A DNA stretch of 64,000 bases, taken from positions 5,194,776 through 5,258,775 of the forward strand of contig ML664152.1 of the NCBI GenBank assembly GCA_007570785.1. Reading direction: 5' to 3'. The notes beneath the pieces are model-generated. The model was not told the DNA's origin. It worked only from the letters and a program-made list of their open reading frames with translations, and ran no database searches. This document shows positions 21,378 through 33,539 of this stretch, one piece after another; position 1 is the stretch's first letter, and each line of letters starts with the position of its first letter. The translations under genes and the position numbers were made by a program. Source of the stretch: Antilocapra americana. Its lineage: Eukaryota; Chordata; Mammalia; Artiodactyla; Antilocapridae.

Positions 21378-21968
21378 CAAGCTTTACTTTCTTGGGCTCC
21401 AAAATCACTGTGAATGGTGAATGCAGCCATGAAGTTAAAACATGTTTGCTCCTTGGGAGAAAAATTATGACAAACCTAGACAGCATATTGAAAAAGCAGA
21501 TACATTAAGTTGCTGACAAAGATCCATATAGTCATAACTATGGTTTTTCCAGTAGTCAGGTATGGATGTGAGAGTTGGACCATAAAGAAGGCTGAGCACC
21601 AAAGAACTGTTGCGTTTGAACTGTGGTGTTGGAGAAGACTCTTGAGAGTCCCTTGGACTACAAGGAGATCAAACCAATCAATGCTAAAGGAAATCAACCC
21701 TGAATATTCATTGGAAGGACTGGCGTTGAAGCTCCAATACTTGGCCACCTGATGCAAAAAGCCAACTCGTTGGAAAAGACTTTGACTCTTCGAAAGATTG
21801 AAGGCAGAAGAGAGCAACAGAGGATGAGGTGGTTCAATGGCATCATTGACTCTATGAACATGAGCTTGAGCAAATTCCAGGAAATAGTGAAGGACAGGGA
21901 AGCCTGGCATACTGCAGTCCACAGAGTTGCAAAGAACTGGATGCAACTAAGTAACTGAACAACAACTA
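21378..21968 (+). repeat. BovB LINE 3' fragment
   Basis: Sense BovB from the RT thumb region (ttgggctccaaaatcactgt) to the tail 'ctaagtaactgaacaacaac'. Caagctt at both ends (21378-21384 and 21969-21975) is a short TSD candidate. The frames inside it, including the 156-codon antisense one, are shadows. Confidence 0.92.
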
Positions 21969-22116
21969 CAAGCTTATTCCATGAAAAATTGCCTAGGAGG
22001 TAGGTGATCATGTGAAATCCTCCCATTTATATCTGACCTTCAGTAAATTTGTCTCCTCCCTCCTCTGCTTCTCTGTTTTCATTTTTCTTCATTGTTTTAC
22101 CTTCTTATATGAAATT

Positions 22117-22645
<529 letters not shown>

Positions 22646-23636
22646 CTAAATTTTTTTTGATAGCCATATAATTTAAACATAAATTTAGATATTGACATTA
22701 AATACATCATTGTTCTAATTCAAACAACTATTCTGATAAATTATAACCAATTCATGTGTAAGTGAAATGTGTGTTTTACACCAAATCCTAAATCACTTAT
22801 TCTTGTATCTCCAGATTCCCTCATGAACCTTCACTTCCCTTCAACCAAAGCCATGTTTTACTATTTCTCTCTTTCTCTTCCTCTTTCTTCTTCTTCTCCT
22901 AGCTACCTACTTACCTACTTATCTACATGGACAGTTTTCTGTCATTAATTTAATACTGTAATCATGTTTCAGCATCACTGCCTACACATCATTTTGAAGA
23001 GAATTGCATTTTGGCTCACAAAACTAATGAAGCATATTTCCATTGTTAGTATTGTTTGTAACTGTTGCAAAGCTGCAATGAATATCCTCATGCACCATAT
23101 CTTTGCTCACTTGTACTGCTGATTCTCTAGCTTGGGAATGGCTTTACTCTAACAGAGAATATGCAGATTTAAAATTTTGGAATAGAAACATTTTTCCTCC
23201 CCCTAAGCTGGGCTGGTATGAGCTTCCTTGCTTCTCAGGAGAAGTGGACAAAAAATTTCTAATTTAATTTTCCTCAGAGAGACACTTCTGAGGGTTCCAA
23301 CTCTGCAGGGATCTCAGTTTTTTGCTCATCACTTCACATGGTCCAAAGGTTACATTGCTTGGCTCAGCTTGAATTTAGTCCCCAAGCTCCAATTCCTGGG
23401 CTAAAAGCTGTATCCATTGCCCATATTGGCTACTGTAATGTCTACTTAGTTTACTAATCTGGTTAGAATTTCCCCTCACCTTAGAATTTCTGTCACCTGG
23501 CAACTTCTCCTTTGAGATTGCTATGTATTTAAAACAAAGAACATTTTTTATTAGATTTTATCCAGAATTTCTCTTTGCTTTTGTATAGCATGTGGTAGGA
23601 CTATACCATAACTCTCCTTATTCTGGCAGGCTGCAG
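22646..23636. other. Unassigned AT-rich DNA, probable L1 piece
   Basis: The part at about 23045-23180 (gcaaagctgcaatgaatatc, then ctcatgcaccatatctttgc) resembles an old antisense L1. A pyrimidine-rich run lies at 22861-22905. The rest shows no gene or family I recognise. Confidence 0.4.
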
Positions 23637-24652
23637 TCAATACCAGACCACCTGACCTGCCTCTTGAGAAATCTATATGCAGGTCAGGAAACAACAGTTA
23701 GAACTGGACATGGAACAACAGGCTGGTTCCAAATAGGGAAAGGAGTACTCATGGCTGCATATTGTCACTCTATTTAACTTCTATGCAGAATACATCATGA
23801 GAAATGTGGTGCTGGATGAAGCAAAAGCTGGAATCAAGATTGCCAGGAGAAATATCAATAACCTCAGATATGCAGATGACACCACCCACATGGCAGAAAG
23901 TGAAGAAGAATGTGAGAGCTCTTTCATCAAGAGCTTCTTGATGAAAGTGAAAGAGGAGAGTGAAAAAGCTGGCTTAAAACTCAGCATTCAGAAAACTAAG
24001 ATCATGGCATCTGATTCCATCACATCATAGCAAATAGATGGAGAAACAGTGAAAACAGTGAGAAACTTCATTTTGGGGGGGCTCCAAAATCACTGCAGAT
24101 GATGACTACAGCCATGAAAATAAAAGACACTTGATTCTTGGAAGAAAAGTTATGACCAACCTAGAAAGCATATTAAAAAGCAAAGATGTTATCTTGCCAA
24201 CAAAGGTTCATCTAGTCAAAGCTATGGTTTTCCAGTAGTCATGTATGGATGTGAGAGTTGAACTACAAAGAAAGATGAGTGCTGAAGAATGGATGCTTTT
24301 GAATTGTGGTGTTGGAGAAGATTCTTGAGCATCCCATGGACTGCAAGGAGATCCAACCAGTCTTTCTTAAAGGAAATCAGTACTGAATATTCATTGGAAG
24401 GACCCATGCTGAAGCTGAAACTCCAATACTTTGGCTACCTGATACGAAGAGCTGAATCACTGGAAAAGACCCTGGTGCTGGGAAAGATTGAGGGCAGAAG
24501 GAGAAGGGGATGACAGAGGATGAAATGGTTGGATAGACTTGACTCAATGGATATGAGTTTGAGCAAACTTCAGGAGATAGTGATGGACAGGAAAGCCTGG
24601 TGTGCCCCAGTTCATGGGGTTGCCAAGAATCAGAAATGACAGCATGCATGAG
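23637..24652 (+). repeat. BovB LINE, RT half to 3' end
   Basis: About 1 kb of sense BovB begins further 5' than the other sense copies here (taccagaccacctgacctgc, then gcaggtcaggaaacaacagt). It covers the RT palm and reaches the 3' region near 'ttcatggggttgccaagaat'. Confidence 0.94.
23797..24030 (+). pseudogene. BovB reverse transcriptase remnant
   Basis: This short frame keeps the YADD catalytic motif (NNLRYADDTT) but has a duplicated-looking insertion in the following helix (ECESSFIKSFLMKV instead of the usual ELKSLLMKV order). It ends at a stop in the SWQID motif, where TGG has become TAG. Downstream RT sequence is out of frame. Confidence 0.85.
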
Positions 24653-24674
24653 TATCATCCTTAACGTTAGGTAT

Positions 24675-25135
24675 GCAAGTCAGACTTGCTAGAGATTAGT
24701 CTGTTTTATTGGTCTTTGCGACGAATTAGCCTTTGCTTTTATTGATCAACCTGCTAACTTTTGAAGGGGGTGTTATTTTTCTCTAATTATCCCTGTTAAT
24801 TCTCCCCTTTAGGGTTACTTAATGTTTAGTTGTTTTGACTTTAGTTGAATGCTTGCCACATTTATTTTCAATCTCTATAGTTTTCCAATAAAGCCATAAG
24901 TGTTCTTTAAATTACTGATTTTCTACATATGATTGGTGTTGATAACTAGTGTTTACATGGCAATTTCCTTTTTACCACGGGAGCTATTCAGCAAACTGCT
25001 CTTAAGATTTCCAATTGACTAGACTCTTTGGGGGTGTTCATTTAGAGTATTTGACATTGTGATCAGAAGTCATGCTAATGTAAGATTTCTACTGTTTGGA
25101 AAATAGTGAAATTTCTTAGTTTTTGTAGACAGTTT
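24675..25135 (-). repeat. Old mammalian L1 ORF2 fragment
   Basis: The plus strand reads like antisense L1 ORF2: 'tttgcttttattgatcaacc', 'gttgttttgactttagttga', 'ttggggtgttcatttagagt'-type blocks. It is strongly diverged with no frame left. Confidence 0.5.
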
Positions 25136-26159
25136 TTCTTTTTGATGTGAGGGGAATAAGATGGAGAAAGCAGACTCAGTAAAGGAGGGGATCTATGGAA
25201 AGAAGAATAGGAAGCCCTGAGAAGACAAGCCCAGCAAGTTCACCTCCTGGTGGGCACTGGCAGGGGTGGAGAGAGAATTTCCAGAAGGAAATTTATCCCA
25301 CAAGCTCAGATGTCAGTGTCATTGTAAGAAGTGAGGGAGAGCCCAGGGCTCAGCTCTTTCCTTCCCACTCATTTCTTCCAAGCTGCAAGTTCTCATTTCA
25401 CCCAGTGCTTCCTGGTGCTGGGCACTGTAGGTGTGCACAAGTTGCAGTCAGGTAAGGGAGGACTGGCTCCTGCTTTTTCCAGGGTCACTTTCCCAGCCTT
25501 GTTGTAGTAGGAAGACTGAAGAGCCAGGAGCTAAATGTTCATGCAACACAAACCCATGTTGCAGGCACTGTGTATGCTGAGCTGGACTCTTGTCAGTTGC
25601 TATGTGCTGCATCTTAACACAGCCGCAAATGATGCTTTTTATGGACATCAAGGCTCTGCAGCTTTCTGAAGGTTGGGAATAGGTCCAGCATAGACTTGGA
25701 AAAACAGGGTGGTATCACAGAAATCTTGGGAGTCAGACCAGCTTGGACTGCCATGCACATCCACTGTGCATTAGCAGTGTGGCCTGCTGAGAGTCCTGAC
25801 CTGGTTTTCCACATGTGAGGAGCTGAATGTCATAGAATGTATGCAAAGAGTCCATGGCCTGGCTTGTGGGAGGACTCTTAGCATCTTCTTAGCACATCAA
25901 CACTGACTCTCTTGACAGATGAGTCCCCCTTGACCTCTCTGTGACACCCAGAACTTGTGGCAGTCCCGTCCTCTGGAAGATCTCTTGCAACCAGGTCACT
26001 CTTTCCTGTCCCTGCAGCTGCTTCTCCTGTGCCCTTGACCAGCACTGCCAGCTCCTCAGTCTTCTAAAGGCACACTCTGTCAAAGATTCGCCCAAGTCCT
26101 CCTCCCTTCCCCTCCAGGGTCTCCTCTCCACTCTTCTTTCCCATTTTGTTGGAGGACTC
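25136..26159. other. Unassigned DNA with a MIR trace
   Basis: The part at 25715-25820 (ttgggagtcagaccagcttg, then gctgagagtcctgacctggt) resembles MIR. The remainder is unassigned. A 130-codon antisense frame at 25889-26281 is Arg/Glu-rich without a domain that I recognise and runs into the L2-like stretch. Confidence 0.4.
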
Positions 26160-26900
26160 CTAAAATGATATCTATTGTTCAGATTTGCCCCGAGATCCAG
26201 CACCTCAGTTCCAATCTCCCTTTTGGCATCTCCATTCCTGCAGTCTGGGACAAGCCTCCACCTGCTTTCCTGGGCTGGCAACCTCTGAGTCAGATGTACG
26301 TAACATCTTCTTCCTCATGTGTTTTGCATTCACTCAGCTGTCTTGTGCTGCCAAGCCTCATTCTGCAGCGGCTCACATCAGCCGGGGGATCTGCCATTTA
26401 TATTTTATTCCTGGTATCATGTCTGCAATGCAGACCCCCAGTGCCTTGTGTCACCTCCGGGTTCCTTTCTCTCTTCTATCCCAGCTCACTGTGGTTAGGT
26501 GAATCTTTGTGAAAGATGGCTCTGATTTCATCAGTTCCTTGCTCGTGTGTTTTTAGTGGGTTACTATTGCCTACCAAAAAAAAAAAAAAAAAGGCCAAAT
26601 CCCATAGCCTTCCATTCAGGTGTTCTGGACTGGAACACCTCTGCTGAGCCCAAGCCTCTCTGCCATTACTTTCTTCCAGGGCCTGATTCCAGCTTCAGAC
26701 TCCTTGCTCTATCCAACCATCTCAAGCCTCCTTCACCTGTGCCATGGTCCTCACCCTTCTGTCAGTCCAGCATCCTTCCCCCAGCTCTTCGCTTGCTTCA
26801 CTCTCTCCCTTCCTCCTGCAAGTCAGTCTCCAGTTACCCCACATGGAGAGATCTCCTTCCTTGGGTCCTGCACAGAACTCATCTTGCACTTCATAGAAGA
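26160..26900 (+). repeat. L2-like LINE with A17 run
   Basis: Two L2-like blocks in sense (26280-26560, and 26594-26900 with 'gcctgattccagcttcagac') flank a 17-base A run at 26576-26592. The 174- and 115-codon frames are proline/serine-rich translations of this sequence and are not called as genes. Confidence 0.4.
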
Positions 26901-27350
26901 TGTCAGATTGTAGAGAAAAGACAATGCACTTGGAAGCTGGCCACATTTAGGTTTTTCAAAATTAATTTTTATTGGAGTATTTACAATTTTGTGTTAGTTT
27001 CAGATGTACAGCACAGTGAATTAGCTATGCATATACATACATCCACTCTTTTTAAGATTCTATTCCCATAGAGGTCACTGCAGAGTACTGAATAGAGCTC
27101 TCTGTGTTACACAATAGGCTCTTATTAGTTATCCATTTTATATATAGTAGTGTGTACATGTCAATTCCAATCTCCCAATTTATCCCTCTCCCAACTTTCC
27201 TCCTAGGTAATCATAAGTTTGTTTTCTACATCTGCGAATCTATTTCTGTTTTATAAATGGATTTATTTGTACCATACTTAGTTTTATAGCTCAACTTTGC
27301 CTCTATTATCTGTGGGAACTTAGGAAAGTTGCTTTTCTTCACTGAATTTA
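26901..27350 (-). repeat. MIR split by L1
   Basis: The stretch 'cacttggaagctggccacat' (before 26953) and 'ctttgcctctattatctgtg', 'gggaacttaggaaagttgct' (after 27290) join into one MIR-type sequence, with an L1 3' end between them. Confidence 0.5.
26955..27289 (-). repeat. Artiodactyl L1 3' end
   Basis: Antisense L1 3' UTR: 'attaatttttattggagtat', 'cagatgtacagcacagtgaa', 'ctccctctcccaactttcct'-like order, ending near 'ttatttgtaccatacttagt'. It is inserted in a MIR. Confidence 0.8.
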
Positions 27351-28211
27351 TTTATTCACCAACAAAACACTGTTATTTCACAGTGTTGTTGAAGGAATGA
27401 AAGAAGATAATGAAGGGAATGAAAGAGCGCCCAGCATGCTAGTTTCTTTCCCTCATGGAATCTTTTATTTCTTACTTGACATTGTCATTCAAAGACATCC
27501 TGGTCTCCTCTAAAGCAAAGTGCACGTAAAAATAGTTTATTCCACCACTCGCCACATCCTCAATAAACACAAATTGCTTTGTTGTTGTGGATTTTGTTAT
27601 TGCTGGAATATAAGCTCTGTAACTGTGAAGATTGCCCATTATTTCCTGTGGCTAAATTGGAGAAAAATTAAACCTTATTTGAAAACTAGAAGACTTTGGT
27701 AATGGTCATGAATGCATTGATATTTTAAAATTTAAATATTTATATTTGAATTTCTAACGTTAACTCTGTCTAAATTTCTTGAAGTCTATTTTCCTCACAA
27801 GTCCCTGGGGATGATAATGAGCACAAGCTCACTCGTATCATCATAGCATGAAATCATAGATAGGTTGTTATCAAAGAGTGATGAGTGTTTTGCTAGAATT
27901 ACGTAATTGCACAATAGTCATGCATTATTTGAATGGAAATGTCAATGTATCTAAGTGCAGAGATGTTTTTCCTTGCTACACCAAGTATTTCTCATTCTAA
28001 ATTCTCTGATTCCTAATGGTTAGAAGAGGGAGTTCTAACTAAATTACTGTTTTGTGTAAACATATGTATTATCTCATTGTATTTTCTGTTTTAAAATACC
28101 AAGATTTTGAGGTGAAAGCTGTTGGGGTTCTTTTAGATATGATGTCCCCTTTTGTTCAACCTGCTATCCAGAACTCAAGGCAGCAGCCTCAAACTCAACC
28201 ATCTTTGGGGC
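27351..28211. other. Unassigned AT-rich DNA
   Basis: No gene, RNA or repeat family recognised. Open frames are at most 60 codons. Confidence 0.4.
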
Positions 28212-28690
28212 TGCAGTTGGCATAATGATGATCCTCCGAAGAGGTCCCTGTCCTAATCCCTGGACTCTGAGGCTATATCATCTTACACAGCAAAGCTGGA
28301 TTGAGGCTGCCGATGGAATCAAGATTGCTAATCAGTTTATCTTCAAACAGGAAGTCTACCCTAGATTATCCTAGTGGACCAATGTAATCACAAGGATACT
28401 TAAACCTGGAAGAGAGGCTCAGAGAAGTTGTGACAATGGATGCAAGGCCAGAGTGATATGATGTTGCTTCTGAAGATGGAGGAATCAGGCCATGAGCAAA
28501 GGGCTGCATATGTCTTCTCGAAGCTGGAAAATAAAACCAAACAGATTCCCTTCAAAGCTTCTAGAAGGGATTCAGCACTGCCGACGCCTTGATTTTAGTC
28601 CAGTGAAACCCATTTTGGACCTCTGACCTCTAAGATAGTATATCTATGTTGCTTTAGATCACTAAATTTGAGGTAATTTGTTTTACCAGT
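28212..28690 (+). repeat. MaLR-type LTR (5' LTR of a partial provirus)
   Basis: Sense MaLR LTR: 'ctgtcctaatccctggactc', 'ctagattatcctagtggacc', 'aatgtaatcacaaggatact', 'ttgattttagtccagtgaaa', ending 'agaaaactaatgcagact'. Unlike the other MaLR LTRs here, it is continuous on its 3' side with MaLR internal sequence. Confidence 0.75.
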
Positions 28691-29870
28691 ATCAGAAAAC
28701 TAATGCAGACTTTAATACCAGAATGTGGTGGTAATGTAAAAAGCATGCAATTAAAAAAACAAACAAATGAACCATAAATGGCCTTGGGATTGGGCAGTGG
28801 GCAGAAACCAGAAGAATTTTGAGGAGCACAGTACATTGCTCACAGAAATATGGATGTTTATAGAAACAAGGATGTTAAAGTCTGCCATAAGGGCTCAGAA
28901 GAGAGTGAGAAATGTAGTAGAGAAAAAACATTTAATCATCATAAACAGACTGATGGTAGAAATGAATGTTTAAGGTGCTGCTGGTGAGGACTCAGAAAGA
29001 GAGGAGGAGCATATTATTGGAAACTAGAGGAAAGAAGATCCTTGTTATTTTCTAGCAAAAAGCTTGATGAAATTGTGTTCTACAGTTGTGTGAAAAGAAC
29101 TTGTAAAGAGTGAACCTGGAGAATCAGCTGAGGAGATTTACAAGCAAAGTGTTGAAGGGGAAGTCTGATTTCTTCTTGCTGCTTAAAGTAGAATTCAAGA
29201 TGAATGATACGGATTAAGAAAAAATGTTAAAAGAAAAGAAATCAGGATTTAGCCTTTTTTGAACATTCTAACACTATCCACAATGCAAAAAAAAAATTAT
29301 GCCAAAATTAGATTTGTCATCAGCAAAGTAGGCTTTAGAGAAAGAGTTGAGGGTATGGCTATGTAATCTTTTCCTAAAATCTTCAAGAAATCAGAAAATT
29401 GGAGTGTATAGTCACAAAGGATTTCTTTGAAGAAGGTATGAGTGTGGACTCACAGATTCAGTAGAAAATCAGAGCACATCTTAGGAAGCTGGGAGCATTG
29501 TCCCATGGCCATCTCAGCAGAAGCCAAAAGCAGAGACAGGATTATCTAGGGAAGACTTGTGGAAGAGCCTTCTGTCTGATAGAATAAATGCCCATGATAT
29601 ATACAGGAGATACACAAAGCTTTGGAGAACTTTATATGAGGAAAAATACTGCAAGTTTGGACTAAAAGAGACAGTTTGGAGAGATAGTATGAAAGTTAAA
29701 GAACCAACCAACAAACAACAAAAAACTGTTGGTCCTATAAAAGCTTACAGGCAAGAAACAAGCTTATAAAACTACTCATGTTACTTTTCATGAAAAAAGG
29801 AAGGATGCTCAGGATGTGAAGCCACAAGCTCAGAGGGTAGAATTAAGAGCCACAGGAATGATTCAAGTTG

Positions 29871-30080
29871 GGCTTCCCTGGTGGCTCAGATGGTAAAGAA
29901 TCTGCCTGAAATGTGGGAGAGCTGGGTTTGATCCCTAGGTCAGAAAGATCCCCTGGAGAAGGAAATGGCAACCCACTCCAGTATCTTGCCTGGAGAATCC
30001 CACTGACAGAGGAGCCTGGTGAACTACAGTCCCTGGGGTTGCAAAAAGTTGGACATCACTGAGCAACACACACACACGCA
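29871..30080 (+). repeat. Bov-tA SINE
   Basis: The head 'ggcttccctggtggctcaga' and B box 'gggtttgatccctaggtc' are well kept. The tail ends in a short (CA) run at 30066-30078. Confidence 0.95.
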
Positions 30081-30269
30081 CAGGATGATTCTGAGGTGCT
30101 GATGCCTTGTGAGATTTGTCTGACTCTTGTTACTGCTTTTATTCTTCCCATTTTCATTGTTTGAACTGAATGTCTATTACTGGTATCCTATGTTTACCTT
30201 AAAACTGTATATTGAGAGCAGATAACTGGTTTTCTAGTTTCTACAGATGAGAAGGAATTTTGTCCCTGG

Positions 30270-30470
30270 ATGGATTATGCTGACCCTTTGTGACCCCATG
30301 GACTGTAGCCCTCCAGGCTCTGTCCATGGGATTCTCCAGACAGAAGTACTGGAGTGGGTTGCCATTCCCTACTCGAGGGAATCTTCCTGACCCAGGGATC
30401 AAACCTGTGTCTGTTAAGTCTCCTGCATTGGCAGGCGGGTTCTTCACCACTATCTCCACCTGGGAAGCCC
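30270..30470 (-). repeat. Bov-tA SINE
   Basis: It lacks part of the 3' end (starts at 'tggattatgctgaccctttg') and has the head complement 'accactatctccacctggga' at the right. The second SINE in the MaLR internal region. Confidence 0.92.
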
Positions 30471-30664
30471 ATGCCCAAGCCTCACCAATCCTTATTTAGA
30501 TGATGAAATTTGAGACTTCTGGCCTGATGAGATTTAGATAAGATTATGAACTCTTAGCTGATTTTGTTATGAGTTGAGACCTTAAGGAACCTTGAGAAAA
30601 GGTGAATGTACTCTTCATTGTTACCTACAAATGAGATAGGCTATAACCGAAGTGGTTGAAAATG

Positions 30665-31125
30665 TATTTAATATTTGTTTTTCTCTTTCTGACTTGCTTT
30701 ACTCTATATTAGCCTCTAGGTTCATCCATGTCTCTACAAATGACTCAGTTTCATTCCTTGAAAAATGGTATAGATGATTTTATTTGCAAAGCAGAAGTAG
30801 AGACGCAGGTGTAGAGAAAAATTACCAAGGGAGAAAGGGAATGGTGGGAGGAATTGGGAGATGTGGATTGACATAAATACACTATTGATACTATGTGTGA
30901 AGCAGGTAACTTTAAAAAGCAGGTAACTACTGAGAACCTGCTGTATAGCACAGAGGACTCTCCTTGATGCTCTGTGGTGCCCTAAATGGGAAGGAAATCC
31001 AGAAGCTATTGTACAGCTGACTCACTTTGCCGTACAATAGAAACTAACAGTGTAACACACTGTAATACACCAAAACACTGTAACACAACTATACTCCATT
31101 GGAAATTAACTTTTAAAAAATGAAG
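30665..31125. mobile_element. L1 3' end with 5' inversion
   Basis: The part at 30665-30765 is antisense L1 (tttctgacttgctttactct, ggttcatccatgtctctaca). From about 30770 the element is sense (tatttgcaaagcagaagtag) and runs to 'aacacaactatactccattg' and an A-rich end. The two parts abut in element coordinates, the classic result of twin priming. Confidence 0.7.
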
Positions 31126-31924
31126 CTGTGTGATACTAGATTAGGGATCATGGTAAAAGTCAAGTAAAGGATTTAGATTTCATTCTGTATAAAGCAAGAA
31201 GTCTCTGTAAGGTACAGCAGTAGAGAGTGGGATCTGCAAAGCCAATGGAATTTTCAAATGAACAACCCTCTGTAGCTAGACCTCAGTTCCAAACTTAGAA
31301 AACAGCACTCATTATTTAAAAGGAAGTGGCTGCAGTGTTTATCTCAGACTCTTAGGTTATTAAACTCTTTCCTAAGCCTTTCCTTTGTCTAAAACAAGTG
31401 CCCTGGTCGAAGAGCAGTGACCATCTCATGTAATATAAGCAAAAGACTTTGACTGTGACTCTCAAAGAAGGAAAACAGTGTGATTTTGGTAACAACCGTA
31501 AATGAGAATCTGGAAGTCAGGAGTGTGGACTTTGAGCTTCAGGTTCCTCATATAGATGCTCCTGAGTTTGGGGTGAGAACTGTCTTACTGGTGTTTTATC
31601 ACTTCATGAATGACATGTTTTGCAAACTTTTCTATCATGCCTTCCTGGATGCACCTCTAGTTGACTCCTAGAACTGTAGTCAAATGTATTACAACTCTTG
31701 TATTAATCACATGAATGGAAATAGGGGTCCCCCCACTCTGCTCCTCCCTGCCCCTACCTTTAATGACCTTGTCTCTTTCTGTACCTGTAATTGCTTCCAC
31801 CAGGCTCATGGCTCTCAGATCTCCAGTTTTGGTCCAGGCATATAAACTCCTGCCGAATCTCCATCTCAAGACTAGAAGATACCCTTCAAATTCAAGCTGC
31901 CCTCAACATGCACATTCGGCCTTC
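31126..31924. other. Unassigned DNA
   Basis: No gene recognised. The 63-codon frame at 31480-31671 has no family signature. The part near 31140-31200 may be an old interspersed repeat that I cannot name. Confidence 0.35.
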
Positions 31925-32365
31925 ATGTGAAACCTGCTCTCACTGTTATCCCCTGACTTCCCCATGAGTTCTCCGTTCACAGAATAGTCCAAGTTAGGGT
32001 GTTATCTTAATCACTTTTTCTTTTTAACATAGGTTGCTCAATCAACCCCCAAGTACTGTTAATTCTGGCTCTTAAATCTCTCCCAATTTCACACTTCTTT
32101 CTCATCACCATTGCCTTAGTTCATGTTTTCAACATCTCTTTTTTTTTTGACATATAGTTGATATAGCATACCATAAAAATTACAGGTGTACAATTTAGTG
32201 ATTCACAATTTGTAAAGGCTATACTCTTGTATAATTTTTGTAAAATATTGGCTGTATTCCCTGTGTTGTACAATATACCCTTGTAGCTTATTTTATACAT
32301 AATAGTTTGCATATTGGTCTTCATCATCTCTTGCTTGGACCACTGCTGTAGACTAATAAACGATC
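31925..32365 (+). repeat. L2-like LINE split by L1
   Basis: The stretch 'gaaacctgctctcactgtta' to 'ttctcatcaccattgcctta' and, beyond the L1, 'atcatctcttgcttggacca' follow one L2-like order. The join is broken at 32137-32325 by an L1 3' end flanked by catctct on both sides. Confidence 0.45.
32137..32325 (-). repeat. L1 3' end
   Basis: The T run at the left is the poly(A) complement. It is followed by 'gacatatagttgatatagca', 'acaggtgtacaatttagtga' and 'ccctgtgttgtacaatatac'. The heptamer catctct lies at each side (about 32132 and 32325) as a TSD. Confidence 0.75.
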
Positions 32366-32807
32366 AGTGAGTATCAGCCATCAACTACCCAGAAGTGCCC
32401 CAGCCTGCTCCACCAGCTGCTCATTCCTGTCTGCATCCATTCTTGGTTCCAGTGGGGTGGTCTGTCAGTCCTGACTCTGGCCATATAGATGTAGAGATGA
32501 CATTTTCTTGATAACTTTTGGGTCTTGAGTATCTTTTTGTTGGATGGCAGGACTAAAACACACAAGCCCATGGAATACAGAGAGTCATCCTTCCAGCCCT
32601 GGCAAAGGTGGGAGGTGACAATAAAGTGGGCAGAGCTGACATATAGTGAGGCCCCAGGTGCTAAGACCTCCATTTTTGCTGAGTCTTGGTTCTTCCCTCC
32701 TGCTTGAGCTCACCATTTCCTGCAATAAATTCACTTATGTGTCTGTCACAGGTATTATCATTGCTATCTCCTGTCATTTGTAAACAGTCCTTTGATTTCC
32801 CATCTCT
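32366..32807. other. Unassigned DNA
   Basis: No gene recognised. The end near 32700-32760 (tttcctgcaataaattcact) has a poly(A) signal in an LTR-like setting, but no LTR could be delimited. Confidence 0.35.
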
Positions 32808-32815
32808 AGTAGAGA

Positions 32816-33394
32816 CTCAATGGACATGAGTTTGATCAGGGTCCTGGAGTTGGTGATAGATAGGGAAGCCTGGTGTGCTGCAGTCCATGGGGTTGCAAAG
32901 AGTAGGAATATTACTCAGCATTAAAAAAAAATTCATTTGAAGCAATTCTACTCAGATGGACGAAACTGGAGCCCATTATCCAGAGTGAAGTAAGCCAGAA
33001 GCAAAAAACAACAATACAGTATATTAACACATATATATGGAATTTAGAAAGACAGTAATGAGAACCCAACATGGGAGACAACAAAAGGAACGCAGATGTA
33101 TAGAATAGACTTGTGGACTTTGTGGATGAGGGTAAGGGTGGGATGATATGGGAGAAGGGCATTGAAGCATGTTAATTGTCATGTGTCTAATCAATCGCCA
33201 GCCCAGGATTGATCCTCGGGACTGGTGCAGCGAGATTTCCCAGGGGGGAGGGAGGAGGGAGGGGGGACCCGGAGGGGAAGCATATGTAAACCCATGGTGA
33301 TATCATGACAATGTATGGCAAAAACAATAATAAAAAAAAAAAACAAAAAAAAAATGAGTAGGACACGACTGAGCAGCTGAACTGAACTGAACTG
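32816..33394 (+). repeat. BovB 3' tail split by L1-BT
   Basis: The parts at 32816-32899 and 33364-33394 form one BovB tail (ggacatgagtttgatcaggg to gaactgaactgaactgag). The octamer agtagaga at 32808-32815 and 33395-33402 is its TSD. An L1-BT 3' end sits inside, between its own duplication. Confidence 0.9.
32908..33355 (+). mobile_element. L1-BT 3' end inside BovB
   Basis: Sense L1: ORF2 end (attcatttgaagcaattcta, gagtgaagtaagccagaagc), 3' UTR with a G-rich purine tract (33241-33280), 'cccatggtgatatcatgaca', and an A-rich end. Gagtagga at 32900-32907 and 33356-33363 is the TSD. Confidence 0.93.
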
Positions 33395-33539
33395 AGTAGA
33401 GAAAGTTCTAGCTCATTGGCAGGGCAAGTGCTCTTTCTCTCTGACCTTTGACTTCCTCTTTGCCCTGGGGTCCTTTAACATCCCCCACGAAGGCTATCCA
33501 AGGAAGGAAAACAAGCAGATGATGTTTTTCTGAGCACAC

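Larger units (their letters stand above)
28691..30660 (+). repeat. MaLR internal region, degenerate
   Basis: Downstream of the LTR comes 'gccttgggattgggcagtgg', 'ccagaagaattttgaggagc', later 'cttgatgaaattgtgttcta', and near the end 'gatgaaatttgagacttctg'. This is the order I know from internal regions of MaLR elements. All frames are short. Two SINEs (29871 and 30270) interrupt it, and an L1 follows at 30665. No 3' LTR was found. Confidence 0.55.

Noticed and set aside
26547..27071. 174-codon plus-strand frame as coding
   Set aside because: It runs through an A17 run, L2-like sequence and antisense L1. Composition follows the repeats.
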